Source of the DNA: Sarcocystis neurona
Taxonomy: Eukaryota; Apicomplexa; Conoidasida; Eucoccidiorida; Sarcocystidae
Reading direction: 5' to 3'
DNA length: 64,000 nucleotides
NCBI GenBank assembly: GCA_000727475.1
Contig: KL647324.1
Location: forward strand, 372,001-436,000
In this document: positions 44,101 through 52,907 of the stretch, piece after piece
How positions within the stretch are numbered: position 1 is the stretch's first letter
How the letters are laid out: every line of letters begins with the position of its first letter
The notes under the pieces: model-generated
Told to the model about the DNA's origin: nothing
Database searches by the model: none
What the model saw: the letters and a program-made list of their open reading frames with translations, nothing else
Made by a program: the position numbers and the translations under genes

Positions 44101-46311
44101 AAGGGGGGGCGCGGCTACTGGAAGGAACGTACCCGAGCAGATGCTATTGATATTGCTGCTGCTGCTGTAGCACAGAATACGATGGCCACAACAGGACAGA
44201 ATGTGTACGCTGCTGGTTGCGCCTCGTCATATAACAGCACTGGTGCTGCTGCTATTGCGGATGAGACTACCGTCGATGCCAGTGCTCCGAGAGCCGCAGA
44301 GCGCCGCAGCAGCAGCAGCAGCCGCTACGGTGAGAGAGATAGAGCAGCGGCAGCAGTAGCCGAGAACTTCGCACGCGGCCACGACCAGCCACGATGCAGC
44401 AGCAGCAGGTGCCTCGTTGTGAGGGCTGCGCAGCGTCAGCAGCAGAGGAGCGAGCCTCACGAGTTGCTGTTGCAGAAACAGGGAAACAGGCAGCAACAGG
44501 AGGCCCCTGCGCAGGAGGAGGAAGGCCTGGCGTACGAAGATGACGGACTTGGGAAGGAGCATGTCCCTGCGGGTGCTGCTGCTGTTGCTGGTTCTGCGCT
44601 GCTCAAGGAGTGGACTGCTGCTGCGTCAGAGAGTAAGTCACTAGTGTCGGCGGCTGGTGGAGCAGCAACAGCAGCCACGGTTGAAGGCGAAGGAGGCATT
44701 GCTGCCGTGGGTGAGGAGGAGGAAGAGGAGGAAGAGGAGGAGGAGGAGGGGCAGGAGCAGCAGCAGCAGCTTGGTAGGGCAGGAGCGGTAGGCAGAAGCA
44801 GCGGGGAGAGTGCAGAGAGGAAAGGAGATGCCGGCACAGCAGCAGCAGAAACACTGAGGAGAAGAAGCGGTGAAGCAGAGGAGGCGCAGGTCCCGGCAGG
44901 GACAGCGGCAGCAGAAGAGGAGCAGGAGATTGCCTGCTCGAAGAATAGCAAAGAAGCCGCTGCCAGTGATGCAGCAGTGTGGACGCCTCGGCACGGCCGG
45001 CGCAAACACCGGAACCGAGGCTACGTGGGAACGTTTGCTCGGTGGACAGGGGCCAGTGGGAGCACCAGCAGCAGAAGCAGGAAGAGCAACAGCGGCAGCA
45101 GCAGCTGGAAGAGTGTGGAGTGCAACACGAACAGCAGGAGTGGCGACAGCAGCAGGAGTCGCAACAGCAGCAGGGGAGGAGGCGCCTTCAACGGCGACGG
45201 GGCCGCTGGGCTGCGCGTTCACAGCAGCAGCACGCATGAAGAGCAGCAAGAGGACGACGTCGAAAAGGAGGTGGACGAGCCCCAGCAGCAGCACGAGGGG
45301 GAGGAGTCCACTGCTGTTGCCGTGCATGGGAAACAACAGCAGGAGCAAGCTCTGCAGCTGCACCAGCGCGGGGAAGGAGAGGAGGCAGAGAACGACGCGG
45401 CTGAGGGAGAGGAGGAAGGTGCTGCTGCTGCGAGTGGAGGAGCAGCCGATGAGGAGGAGTACTACGAAGATGAAACGACACCTGCGAATCTCTCGGTGTT
45501 GAGAAAACAAGAAGAAGAAACTAGCTTGCACAAGCGACAGGAACAGCAGCACAGCAACAAAGGAAAAGCGACGCGTCTTCAGCGGGGTCGGTGGCGTTTC
45601 GCGCAGCAGCTGCGGCCTTCCCGTGCTGCTGCTGCAGCAGCCTCAGCGTACACTTCACAGGTGCCTGGAGGAGTGGAAGAGGAAGAGCAGCTGCAGCAAC
45701 TTCGCCCACAGCAGCAGCAGCAGCCTCAACAGCTGCAGTACCAGCTGCGGGGGAGTCGGCATTCTGAGAGGGGGACGACTGCAGAGACGCCAGCACACGA
45801 AGAAGAAGATGAGGAAATACATGCAGAGGAAGAGGAGGAAGGAAATAACGCTAGCGAACCACCGCAGATCTACCGGTTTCGCAAAGGTGAGCAAGCGAGA
45901 GAAAAATTGCCCCGTTCCCCGGTCGCTGCTGCTCTTCTGATTCTTGCTGCCTCACTGCGTTCTCCCCCAATCCTGCTGCTTCGTCTTCTGCTTCTGTCTC
46001 TGCCGCAGATTGCCGTCTTCAAGCCGGCGCCGCTGGTGGTGCGCTGCTTTTGCTGCTCCGCTGTCTTTGCTGCAGATGGCCGTCACGCCGGTGCTGCTGC
46101 TGCTGCGGAGTGTGAAGGATTCGTCCCGCGGAAGGCGCGTCGCGACGCGCTCCTGAGGCACGGGCCAGCAACAAAAACAGCAGCAGAGACGGATAAGGAA
46201 GAGGCGTTTTTTGGCGAGGAAGCGGAGGAAGGGGGCGTCGAGAAAAATGCTGCTATTGCTGATAAGTTGCAGCCTTGGCCCAGGGGTACGTCCCCATTCG
46301 CAGAAGATTAA
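41188..46311 (+). CDS. ApiAP2 DNA-binding protein (first of two), very long and low-complexity
   Basis: Plant-derived AP2/ERF-type regulators are the main sequence-specific transcription factors of Apicomplexa and act in the nucleus. The open frame is 1707 codons from ATG 41188 (purine at -3). One AP2 domain lies at about residues 540-592: RVVGVRFDKTQCRWLAG, then the conserved YFPVYKYGFQGARRMAIDHR. The remainder is Ala/Gln/Gly/Glu low complexity, with Gln-His runs near 43790-43860 and a Glu run near 44705-44755, typical of coccidian proteins. An in-frame 189-nt intron (45887-46075: GTGAGC to tttgctgcag, pyrimidine-rich) probably removes 63 Leu/Pro/Arg-rich codons. A donor-like GTACGT near 46285 means the 3' end may extend. 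The ATG is an assumption; upstream exons are possible. Target genes are unknown. Confidence 0.85.
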   Translation: MKDFSVLRQQQGSIGAAKSIATLQRQEVAETPATPSALEQQLEQREQMSETKLPLLQQKQQPHSSEAEKAPSVNGGAWLHAACVHGASPPVLSGAASDAGSEEAEGVGTFPAVEAPQGKRAHAVATAAAVAAADRRMRSGKRLSGFSRSFKPSEFLSAEDENDPSSEGGGVSTIAAAHTAALAAAGKIAENGSVRGEDRAAGSEQLVAGAATIAAVEALAVEEIGGGEGLSGGQIMETVGKGRKEESEGCGEAEARGSRTSTKSAGSVGEADEEGWVAERAGAAAASAAEKETQRKGGRVASAAAAAKETGRGHALPRCREEEAPAPPALLSLRAVGRSSVAGAPAATKEEPGAIPAAAGAATTEASGDGVEHRETAEERAAEDAVSPRSSTRLAAARSRAARSLLLQGYYTSSSTAAGSRQSMSAAAETEGASRGWTTTRSATSSSRGSGCSGGTRFLRSGGDAAACAAREEEEDEVTATAAASNSSAAAVAAAHAAEVAAVEAAAAEAAAAATAEKEEGGWGTARSLSPASVCARLESCPRVVGVRFDKTQCRWLAGISVGGRTMNKYFPVYKYGFQGARRMAIDHRLDCLRSQGRAAALAVEGSAVAAAPLSPAAAPPAAGDMTDGRGEERLAMPAAAAGRAGAYGAPTVGGDDGAAAAAVGAAEGGTAAAGRAAGGRGGAGGYAVRQRRQRDREKAEAASYDDEDDLQEEQLQLLEQPAARATGGGGGAAAGTAADAAGKDGGEKAIDSLGTEYGSRRGGNGKTAAAAGGDSSGTSGGGARARGGRDRVDAVDQQQQHVEEESRAVGAAAKGSSSSNKSRMSESGSFLCMSAFDPPAAATVAAPAAAAGGTQLPPPALPTRSGRHQQQQQQHHQQYQQHHHQQQQAGNSIVTRRCKIPVAAPFHVDSAEGEEGSAAEQSRDRAAAVAGGRGPADSSREAAAGVPPAGGAGGGVGGGRQHQPQHVSRSKGGRGYWKERTRADAIDIAAAAVAQNTMATTGQNVYAAGCASSYNSTGAAAIADETTVDASAPRAAERRSSSSSRYGERDRAAAAVAENFARGHDQPRCSSSRCLVVRAAQRQQQRSEPHELLLQKQGNRQQQEAPAQEEEGLAYEDDGLGKEHVPAGAAAVAGSALLKEWTAAASESKSLVSAAGGAATAATVEGEGGIAAVGEEEEEEEEEEEEGQEQQQQLGRAGAVGRSSGESAERKGDAGTAAAETLRRRSGEAEEAQVPAGTAAAEEEQEIACSKNSKEAAASDAAVWTPRHGRRKHRNRGYVGTFARWTGASGSTSSRSRKSNSGSSSWKSVECNTNSRSGDSSRSRNSSRGGGAFNGDGAAGLRVHSSSTHEEQQEDDVEKEVDEPQQQHEGEESTAVAVHGKQQQEQALQLHQRGEGEEAENDAAEGEEEGAAAASGGAADEEEYYEDETTPANLSVLRKQEEETSLHKRQEQQHSNKGKATRLQRGRWRFAQQLRPSRAAAAAASAYTSQVPGGVEEEEQLQQLRPQQQQQPQQLQYQLRGSRHSERGTTAETPAHEEEDEEIHAEEEEEGNNASEPPQIYRFRKGEQAREKLPRSPVAAALLILAASLRSPPILLLRLLLLSLPQIAVFKPAPLVVRCFCCSAVFAADGRHAGAAAAAECEGFVPRKARRDALLRHGPATKTAAETDKEEAFFGEEAEEGGVEKNAAIADKLQPWPRGTSPFAED
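42808..42975 (+). other. AP2 DNA-binding domain
   Basis: Three beta strands with GVRFD, the conserved W in RWLAG and a C-terminal amphipathic helix ARRMAIDHR, matching the AP2 layout (G-V-x-x...W-x-A...F...G-x-x-x-A-x-x-x-A-x-x-x-R). Confidence 0.88.
45887..46075 (+). other. Probable intron, length divisible by three
   Basis: Starts AAAG|GTGAGC and ends ctgtctttgctgcag. The sense strand turns CT/CTG-rich, whereas the flanking exons are CAG/GAA-rich. 189 nt keeps the frame, so the reading frame is open with or without splicing. An alternative acceptor at 46008 would break the frame. Confidence 0.65.
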
Positions 46312-46457
46312 CAGAAGAGACAGCCCCTGCACACGCTTCGCATATATGTACGTGTGTATATCTTTGGTTTCTGTTCTTCCTGGGAGGTGATCCACTTTGT
46401 CCTTCTTTCCGTGTAGCTTCGACGCAAACTACGTTGCTGTCTTCTGTGAGCTGCACG

Positions 46458-46488
<31 letters not shown>

Positions 46489-47996
46489 TTCTATTTCTGC
46501 CTATAGATATATATGTATACATAGTAGACATGTATATATGTGTATACAGGTATATATATATATATGTATCCGTATGCATATATATATATGTATTGTGTAC
46601 TCAGGTGCACATCTCTATGTACACGTGCGCTTTCCTACGTGCTGACTCGGCGGTGGCTGACGGGGGGCGACACGTGCCGCCGCCACGCCTGGGGGGGAAG
46701 GGAGTAGCACGTTCTTCAACATTCACGTCGGCGTTTCTCTTCTTCTTTCAGTCACATCTGTTTCTGTAGACCTCCTCGTCGAAGCATGTGCTGGTATTTC
46801 TCTGGCCTTTCCCCCCCTGCTTGTCTCTGTCTGTAGGCCTGTGTCCTTATATACGCGTGCATATGTGTGTAGTTGTATGCACATGTAGACGTGTATGCAT
46901 TTCTGTGGTGGTGCATGCGCGTGCGTGGGTGGGTATGTCTCGTTTTGTTGGTTGCTGCTGTGTGGTGGAATGTTGACTTCGCGCAAGGCGCCTACACCGG
47001 CACACAGAGGCAGACCTTTTGGTGTATACGCTCGCACACACCCTTGCTTGCCTGTCTCCTAAGCATTTGTTTACAAGCATATATATATATATATATGCAT
47101 ACGTACATAGATACACAGGTGTGGACCGCTAGGGCGAAGGCTGCTGCTGCGGCGCAGGAACCTTCCTGAAGAGGCCACGGCACGGCAGCTCTTCCATGCC
47201 TGGGAGGGGCGGCTGCATTTCTCTGGCTCCCCGCAGATCTCTCTAACTGCTACGGGAAATTCGCAGGGCACCCACGCCTGCGCGTGTATATAGATGCGTA
47301 TACACATATATATATACACATATATTTATCTACATAAATATATACAGATATATATATATATAGAGAGAGAGAGATACACACGTATGCGTGCATACGTATA
47401 CAGGTACAGATATTTGTGTACGTACACACGTGTCGGTCTACACACCTGTGGAGACATACACGTATGTGTGCACACATCTATAGATACACACACTGTTTGC
47501 ATATATAGATATGGATAGATACGTGTATCCATATATATACTTCTGTATCTATAAATATATATATATATATGTATATGCATATGTGTATGTGTACGTGTGT
47601 GCTGCTGTTGCCACTGCTGTTGCTGGTGGCATGCGGTGGGGAAGGGACTTACGAATACCCCACTTACGCGGAAGAAGTGGCTGCACTTGCACGATTACGC
47701 CTGCGCCGATGTACGGGAGTCCTTAATTTTTCAGCCCGCTGTTACCGTAGACAAGCGCCTTTATGGGACGGTGTACGTAGATACATCCTTCGAAATGCAT
47801 GCGGTCTATTAGATATTCGCTAATGTGCTGGTCTTGCTGCTGCTACGTGGGGGCTGATCGAACTGCTGCTGCTCCTCCTTTTTGTCAGAGGCCTGGTAAT
47901 ATATAGACGGTGGCAGCCGCCGTCATCGTTTGAAATGCCTGCTGGTCCGGCTCTCTGTGTGTATGCCTCCTTCTGTGTGCCACGCACTTACTGTCT
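46312..47996. repeat. Spacer between ApiAP2 genes, TA microsatellites
   Basis: (TA)n runs lie at about 46455-46490, 46548-46590, 47078-47098, 47290-47375 and 47545-47575. A pyrimidine-rich acceptor-like ctcttcttctttcag at 46750 could belong to a 3' exon of the first ApiAP2 gene or a 5' exon of the second. A short frame at 47597-47812 is unsupported. Confidence 0.55.
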
Positions 47997-48086
47997 TTGA
48001 GCACGTGTGGGATATACACGTCTGTCTCTCCGTCTCCGTCTGCCTTTTTTTTTCAATTTTATATGTACGTACACAAGTATACCCGC

Positions 48087-51000
48087 ATGGTGCCTCTCTC
48101 TTGTATGATTGCTGCTGCCGCGCGCTGCGTAGGTCTGTGGTGGTCGCGTGGCAACAATCGCTGGTTTGCGACGTATGTGCGGGACGGCTACAAGCACTAC
48201 AAAACATACACGCCGACAAAGCATGGGGGTGTGATGCGGTCGTTTAAACTCGCCAACGCGTTTTTAACGGCCGCACGCATGCAGCAGCAGGAGGAGCAGC
48301 TGCAGGAGCGCCAGCAGCAGCGGCCGCGCCCATCGCTGCCCGGCGGCCTCCTGCCTGTTGCAGAGAGAGAGACAGCGGCAGCAGCAGGGGCAGCTGCAGG
48401 GACGGAGGCCGCTGGGGGAGGAACAGCGGCGGCACGAAGAGCAGGAGAAGGGGAAGTAGCAGGATCTGCGAGAAGGGCTGGGGGTCGCGAGGGAAGGTAC
48501 TCAAGTGATGGAGGGGGTGACGCTTCTTCGAGACGCAGCGTCTCTCCCGCTGCTGCGTACGCTTCAAGAGAAGAAGCAAGAGCAGGAAACGCAGATTTTC
48601 TGTTCGACGAAGTTGGACGAACGCCGATGACGAGAGGCAGCACAGCACGGGCACTCGGTAAAGCAGCAGCAGGGGAGGGAGAGTGCTATGTCAGCAACAG
48701 CAAGCGCTTCACCAACAGCAGTAGTGACAACGAAGGAGCGACCGGAGGAAGAGCCGCAGGAGCTGCCAGCAACAGCAGCACGAGGAGTTGCGCCTCTGCA
48801 AATGAAGGAGCAGGAGGTGCCGCTGCTGCTTCTTGTTGGATTATGAGCGACGGCGAAGAAGAAGAAGAAATAGAGCAGCAGCGGCAGCACGAGGACGCCG
48901 CTGACGCGGGGTGTGGGGACGAGACAGTGCTACAGCAGCAGTCGCCAGAGCGGCAACAGCAGCAGGGGCTGCGGACACGGCGCCGCAGCGCAGCACTTGT
49001 TGATGACACTTGCGGCGCGGTGGCTCTCTCAGGAGATGACGCGTGCAGCAGAAGCAGCCACCGCAGCAGCAGCAGTAGCGCGGGAAGCAGCCGCAGCAAT
49101 CAGAGCCAGACGAGCAGTCGCAGCTGCAGTGGCGGCAGCGTACTCAGCAGCAAGAGGGGACACAGCAGGCGGGTGGCAGGGAAGCAGCAGCTCGATTCCC
49201 GAAGAGAAGAGGGTCGCCAGGACAACAGGGGAGAGCACTGCATGCAGGAGGAGGAGGAAGAAGATTACGAAGACCAGCAGCAGGAACAACAGAAAGTAGC
49301 GGTTGCCGCAGCCGCTGCTGCGAAGAAGAAGGAAGAAGAGACCTGCAAGAAAAGGAAAGTATCGGACGCTTCGCTTTGTTCTGAAGAGAAAGCTGCGGAA
49401 GAAGCAGCTGCGGAGAGCCCGCGAGGGGAGAGGAAGCGGGGGAAGACCGAGCAGCAGGAGGAGGCGCACTGCAGCAATAGCAGCAAGCAGCCGCAGTCGA
49501 CGGAATATAGTGTCAAGACTGACAGCAAAAGTCGCGCATGCAGCGGCGCCAGCGGCTGTGGCGGCGCTGGGGAAGAGGCAGGAGGGAGAGAGAAATCCGA
49601 AGAGATGGGGGGAAGGACAGAGACAGGGGAAGAACAGCAGCAGCAGCAGAGACGTGTTTTGAGCGGGACAGACGGCTCAGAAGCGGCGCCACCGTGCAGC
49701 GGTAGCAACAGCAGCAGCGACTGCGTCGGTGATAGTTTACCGAGGCTGCAGCACGCACGGGGAGCGACTGGCACCAGCAGAGCGACGAGCAGCAACACGA
49801 GCACTCCGAACAGCAGCGGCGGCAGGCTGAGCAATAGCAGCAACAATAATAATAGGAGCAGCGGCGGAGTTCACGAGACCCGCAGCAGTGCTGCTGCCGA
49901 GTGTACCGCAGGTGAGGCAGCGTGGAAAGAGGAGGAGCGCGAGGAAGAGGCGAACAGCAGTGGCAGGAGCAGCAGCGGTAGAAACCGACAACACAGCAGC
50001 AGCAAAGGTGAAGTGAAGCACGTAACGGCAGCGGCGGAAGGGGGAGAGAGCAGCAGCAAAGGGAAGGGGTGGTGCGGCAGAGTCAAATGCCCGGAGGAAG
50101 CCGAACTGGCAGCTGCTTCCTCTGCAGGTCTGGGCAGCAACACGCGTAGCAGCAGGAGTAGCTCGGGTCTGGAGCGCGAGGAGGGATATGCTGTGCAACA
50201 TTCGTCGACCTTGCTACAGGCAAAAGAAGAGAAAGTTTCGCTAGGAGCAAGCAACAGTACGAGTTCTCTTCCGCGGCTGTCCAGTGCCTCTCCTTCAGCC
50301 GCAGCTGAAGCTGCTACAGCAGGAGCAGACGCAGGTCAGGAGTGTGCTGCTGCTGCGGCTGCTGCCGTAACTTGCGGAGTGGGGAGCAGCAGCGGCAGCA
50401 GCCGAGAGGGACGGCGGCGGCAGCAGAGCACAGCAGTTTCCGACGTGGGGAAGGAAGGCGCGGCTGCGGTGACTGGAGCAGTAGCAACAGGTGCAGCAAC
50501 CGAGAAGAGCGTGTCGCATCGACCACCGCAGCAGCAGACGTACGAGAAGATAGCGACACGCGGCATGGCTGCAGCAGCTTCCTCCGCGTCTCCACACCAG
50601 CAGCAGCAGGGGTCGCGCAGCCATCCCCGTTCCTCTGCTGCTTCCTCGCCTGCTGCTGCTGCGTCTCCGGTTATTGCGGGTGCCTCTGCTGCCACGCCGT
50701 CGCTTGCTGCGTACTCCGGTTCCTCTTCATCCTCCTCTGCTGCTGCAGCGGGTGCAGCAGCTGCTCACGGTCCAGGAACAGGTACAGCACCAACAGGGCC
50801 GGGTGGGGTGCGTCGTCGGTGGGGCAGCTCAGTCGCAGCGACAGCGCATGCAGCAGCTTCTGGCGATTGCTGGGCAAGAGAAGCGTCTAAGTATCCGCTT
50901 TTCCCGGGCATGCAGTACGACGCTATATCGAAGTGCTTTCGTGTGAAGCTGCGCACACAGCGGCGAGCGTTTTCTGTTGTAAGGCGAGGAGTACGAGAGG

Positions 51001-52907
51001 CGCACGTTCTAGCCGTCGAAGCTCTGAGGAACGAGGGGCTGCTGCCTCCGCATGCAGAAGAAGCAGCAGCAGCTGCTGCAGCAGAGGGCGAGCCCATGAG
51101 CGTTGTGTACAGCAGAGGCATTGGCAGCCGCGGACGAAAGCGGCGAGTTCTCGTCCCTGCTGCTGCGGCTGGGAGTGGACCGCCGTCCTATAGCCTGAGG
51201 ACAGAGTCTCTCTCCCCCTACCACTCCCACGGCATGCGCGTGGGCAGCAGCGGGGGCAGTGCGGCTGGTGCAGCAGACGCGGCGGGAGCAGCAGCAGTTG
51301 GAACTGTTGGAGCGAGCAGCGAGGTGAGGAGGCGCAGAAGTAGCGGAGAGAGCAGCTGCGGGGCTGCAGCAACAGCAGCAGCGGAGGGACAGGAGCGAGA
51401 GGTAGTGCACCACGGAGACAGAAGCAAAGAGAGCAGCAGCAGCAAAGCAGCGGCAGCAGGCGGCGCCGCAGAAAAAGCAGAGAGAGATACAGGAAACTGG
51501 CGCAGCATGAACCGAGGGAGTGGAGGAGGCGGCGGAGGAGGAAATGGACCGGCAGCTGTCGTAGGGGATCACGAAGTAGGCGGGAGCGGCTCCGGCAGCG
51601 GAACAGACAGACGAAGCGGAGGAGGAGGTGCAGCAGCAGCAGGAGAGGGCAACAACCTTTCACGACGCGGAGGGCTACAGAACAGCAGCAACTGTTACGA
51701 CGCGTGTGGGGCTGGTGCAGCAGGCGGAAGCGGTGGTCACTGGGGCACCGGCAGCGGCGGGTACTATGGATCGCACAGCAGCAGACGAGGAACAGCAGCA
51801 GGAGGCAGCAGTAGTAGCAGCAGTCATGTCGTCACTCGTGCCGGAAGCGTGATGGCTGCCTCGCATACGCATGCAAGCAGCAGCCGAGGAGAGGCCGGCT
51901 GTGTCATTGCCTGCTCGCGGCATCAGCAGGTTGGCGGCGGAGCAGCAGGAGGCACACAGCACGGCGGGGTGACAGGGGGCGGAGGTGGAGGCGGCTCTCC
52001 GCTGCTGCTGAGTCATAGCAGCAGCAGGAATGGGAATTACAGCTGCTACCACGGCTACAACACCAGCGGGGGGGGGTGGAGCTGCAGCGGTTCCACGTGT
52101 TGTTCACGAGGACATAACACGCGCATGCAGCAGCAGCTGCAGCTCGCAGAGGAAGAAGCGGCACTGTGGGGCAGCGGCCACGGCGGGGGAGGGTGGAGCA
52201 GCAGCAGCAACAGCACCAACCCGGGAACAGCAGGAGGCGTCCCGGCCGCTGCAGAGGAAGATGCCTTCGGTCACTTGGGGGGACTGTCACTGACGAAAGA
52301 TGCGGTGTTGCTTTGTCTCGCAGATTTACGCGATATTTGCTTGCCCATCTGCTTCGTCACGACGTTAGATCGAACCGAGCGGCGGAGGCAAGTGCAGTGT
52401 CATCTGCGGCACGTTGAAGAAGCAAGAAGAAAGGAGGCAGTGCTCCCGTACTTGCATTTGTTCGAGTGTCTGCTGCTGTCAAATCAGCTGCCACACGAGC
52501 TGGACATTTGCGCCCAGCGACTTCTCTTTAGTGCCCTGGACATGCATGCGCGTGCTGCGGTGCACACGTACTTCCCTGGCTATTTCAGCAACAGCAGCAG
52601 CGACAGCAGCAGCTTCCTCTCGATCGAAGAGCTCATGCTCGACGAAGCCTCTCGCTTTCCTCCCGCTCCTACTGCTGCTGCACCGGGAGCCCCAGCAGGA
52701 GGTCCGCCTGCAGGAGGAGGAGCCGGTGCAGCACCTGCAGCAGAAAGAGCCGCGGGGACGGTGCGGGACGATCTCTGGGGGGGGGGCCGGAGGGAGAAGT
52801 GCCTAGCAGTAGGCACAAGGAGGAAGGGAGGGAGAGGGAAAGCCCAACCAGGTACACAGACTTGGAAGCAGAAGAAGAAGGAGAAGTTACTTTTTCACGT
52901 GGGATGA
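48087..52907 (+). CDS. ApiAP2 DNA-binding protein (second) with ACDC domain
   Basis: A large nuclear regulator of the ApiAP2 family. The frame is open from 47997; the first well-placed ATGs are at 48063, 48087 and 48105. A 3' splice site at 48131-48132, just before the AP2 core, suggests that the true first exon may lie upstream. Domains, numbered from ATG 48087 (about 1606 codons): AP2 at about 15-66 (VGLWWSRGNNRWFATYV, then SFKLANAFLTAAR); a second, more diverged AP2 at about 929-989 (MQYDAISKCFRVKLRTQRRA, then AHVLAVEALR); and ACDC at about 1396-1502 (LTKDAVLLCLADLRDICLPI, later LPYLHLFECLLLSNQLPHEL). Between them are Ser, Gly, Ala and Gln-rich tracts on CAG-phase repeats. ACDC is known as the AP2-coincident domain mainly at the C-terminus. 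It confirms the family and supports the 3' end. Confidence 0.86.
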   Translation: MVPLSCMIAAAARCVGLWWSRGNNRWFATYVRDGYKHYKTYTPTKHGGVMRSFKLANAFLTAARMQQQEEQLQERQQQRPRPSLPGGLLPVAERETAAAAGAAAGTEAAGGGTAAARRAGEGEVAGSARRAGGREGRYSSDGGGDASSRRSVSPAAAYASREEARAGNADFLFDEVGRTPMTRGSTARALGKAAAGEGECYVSNSKRFTNSSSDNEGATGGRAAGAASNSSTRSCASANEGAGGAAAASCWIMSDGEEEEEIEQQRQHEDAADAGCGDETVLQQQSPERQQQQGLRTRRRSAALVDDTCGAVALSGDDACSRSSHRSSSSSAGSSRSNQSQTSSRSCSGGSVLSSKRGHSRRVAGKQQLDSRREEGRQDNRGEHCMQEEEEEDYEDQQQEQQKVAVAAAAAAKKKEEETCKKRKVSDASLCSEEKAAEEAAAESPRGERKRGKTEQQEEAHCSNSSKQPQSTEYSVKTDSKSRACSGASGCGGAGEEAGGREKSEEMGGRTETGEEQQQQQRRVLSGTDGSEAAPPCSGSNSSSDCVGDSLPRLQHARGATGTSRATSSNTSTPNSSGGRLSNSSNNNNRSSGGVHETRSSAAAECTAGEAAWKEEEREEEANSSGRSSSGRNRQHSSSKGEVKHVTAAAEGGESSSKGKGWCGRVKCPEEAELAAASSAGLGSNTRSSRSSSGLEREEGYAVQHSSTLLQAKEEKVSLGASNSTSSLPRLSSASPSAAAEAATAGADAGQECAAAAAAAVTCGVGSSSGSSREGRRRQQSTAVSDVGKEGAAAVTGAVATGAATEKSVSHRPPQQQTYEKIATRGMAAAASSASPHQQQQGSRSHPRSSAASSPAAAASPVIAGASAATPSLAAYSGSSSSSSAAAAGAAAAHGPGTGTAPTGPGGVRRRWGSSVAATAHAAASGDCWAREASKYPLFPGMQYDAISKCFRVKLRTQRRAFSVVRRGVREAHVLAVEALRNEGLLPPHAEEAAAAAAAEGEPMSVVYSRGIGSRGRKRRVLVPAAAAGSGPPSYSLRTESLSPYHSHGMRVGSSGGSAAGAADAAGAAAVGTVGASSEVRRRRSSGESSCGAAATAAAEGQEREVVHHGDRSKESSSSKAAAAGGAAEKAERDTGNWRSMNRGSGGGGGGGNGPAAVVGDHEVGGSGSGSGTDRRSGGGGAAAAGEGNNLSRRGGLQNSSNCYDACGAGAAGGSGGHWGTGSGGYYGSHSSRRGTAAGGSSSSSSHVVTRAGSVMAASHTHASSSRGEAGCVIACSRHQQVGGGAAGGTQHGGVTGGGGGGGSPLLLSHSSSRNGNYSCYHGYNTSGGGWSCSGSTCCSRGHNTRMQQQLQLAEEEAALWGSGHGGGGWSSSSNSTNPGTAGGVPAAAEEDAFGHLGGLSLTKDAVLLCLADLRDICLPICFVTTLDRTERRRQVQCHLRHVEEARRKEAVLPYLHLFECLLLSNQLPHELDICAQRLLFSALDMHARAAVHTYFPGYFSNSSSDSSSFLSIEELMLDEASRFPPAPTAAAPGAPAGGPPAGGGAGAAPAAERAAGTVRDDLWGGGRREKCLAVGTRRKGGRGKAQPGTQTWKQKKKEKLLFHVG
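48129..48284 (+). other. AP2 domain, N-terminal
   Basis: VGLWWSRGNNRWFATYVRDG has the conserved G, W and F positions. KTYTPTKHGG then SFKLANAFLTAAR give the third strand and helix. Confidence 0.8.
50865..51050 (+). other. AP2 domain, internal, diverged
   Basis: YPLFPGMQYDAISKCFRVKL, then RRAFSVVRRG and REAHVLAVEALRNEGL. The usual Trp of strand two is replaced by Phe (CFRVKL). The strand-strand-helix order is preserved. Confidence 0.72.
52272..52590 (+). other. ACDC domain
   Basis: LSLTKDAVLLCLADLRDICL starts the domain. A charged linker with ERRRQVQCHL, PYLHLFECLL and LPHELDICAQRLLF follows, as in the C-terminal domain that accompanies AP2 in apicomplexans. A Ser/Asn run follows immediately. 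Confidence 0.82.
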
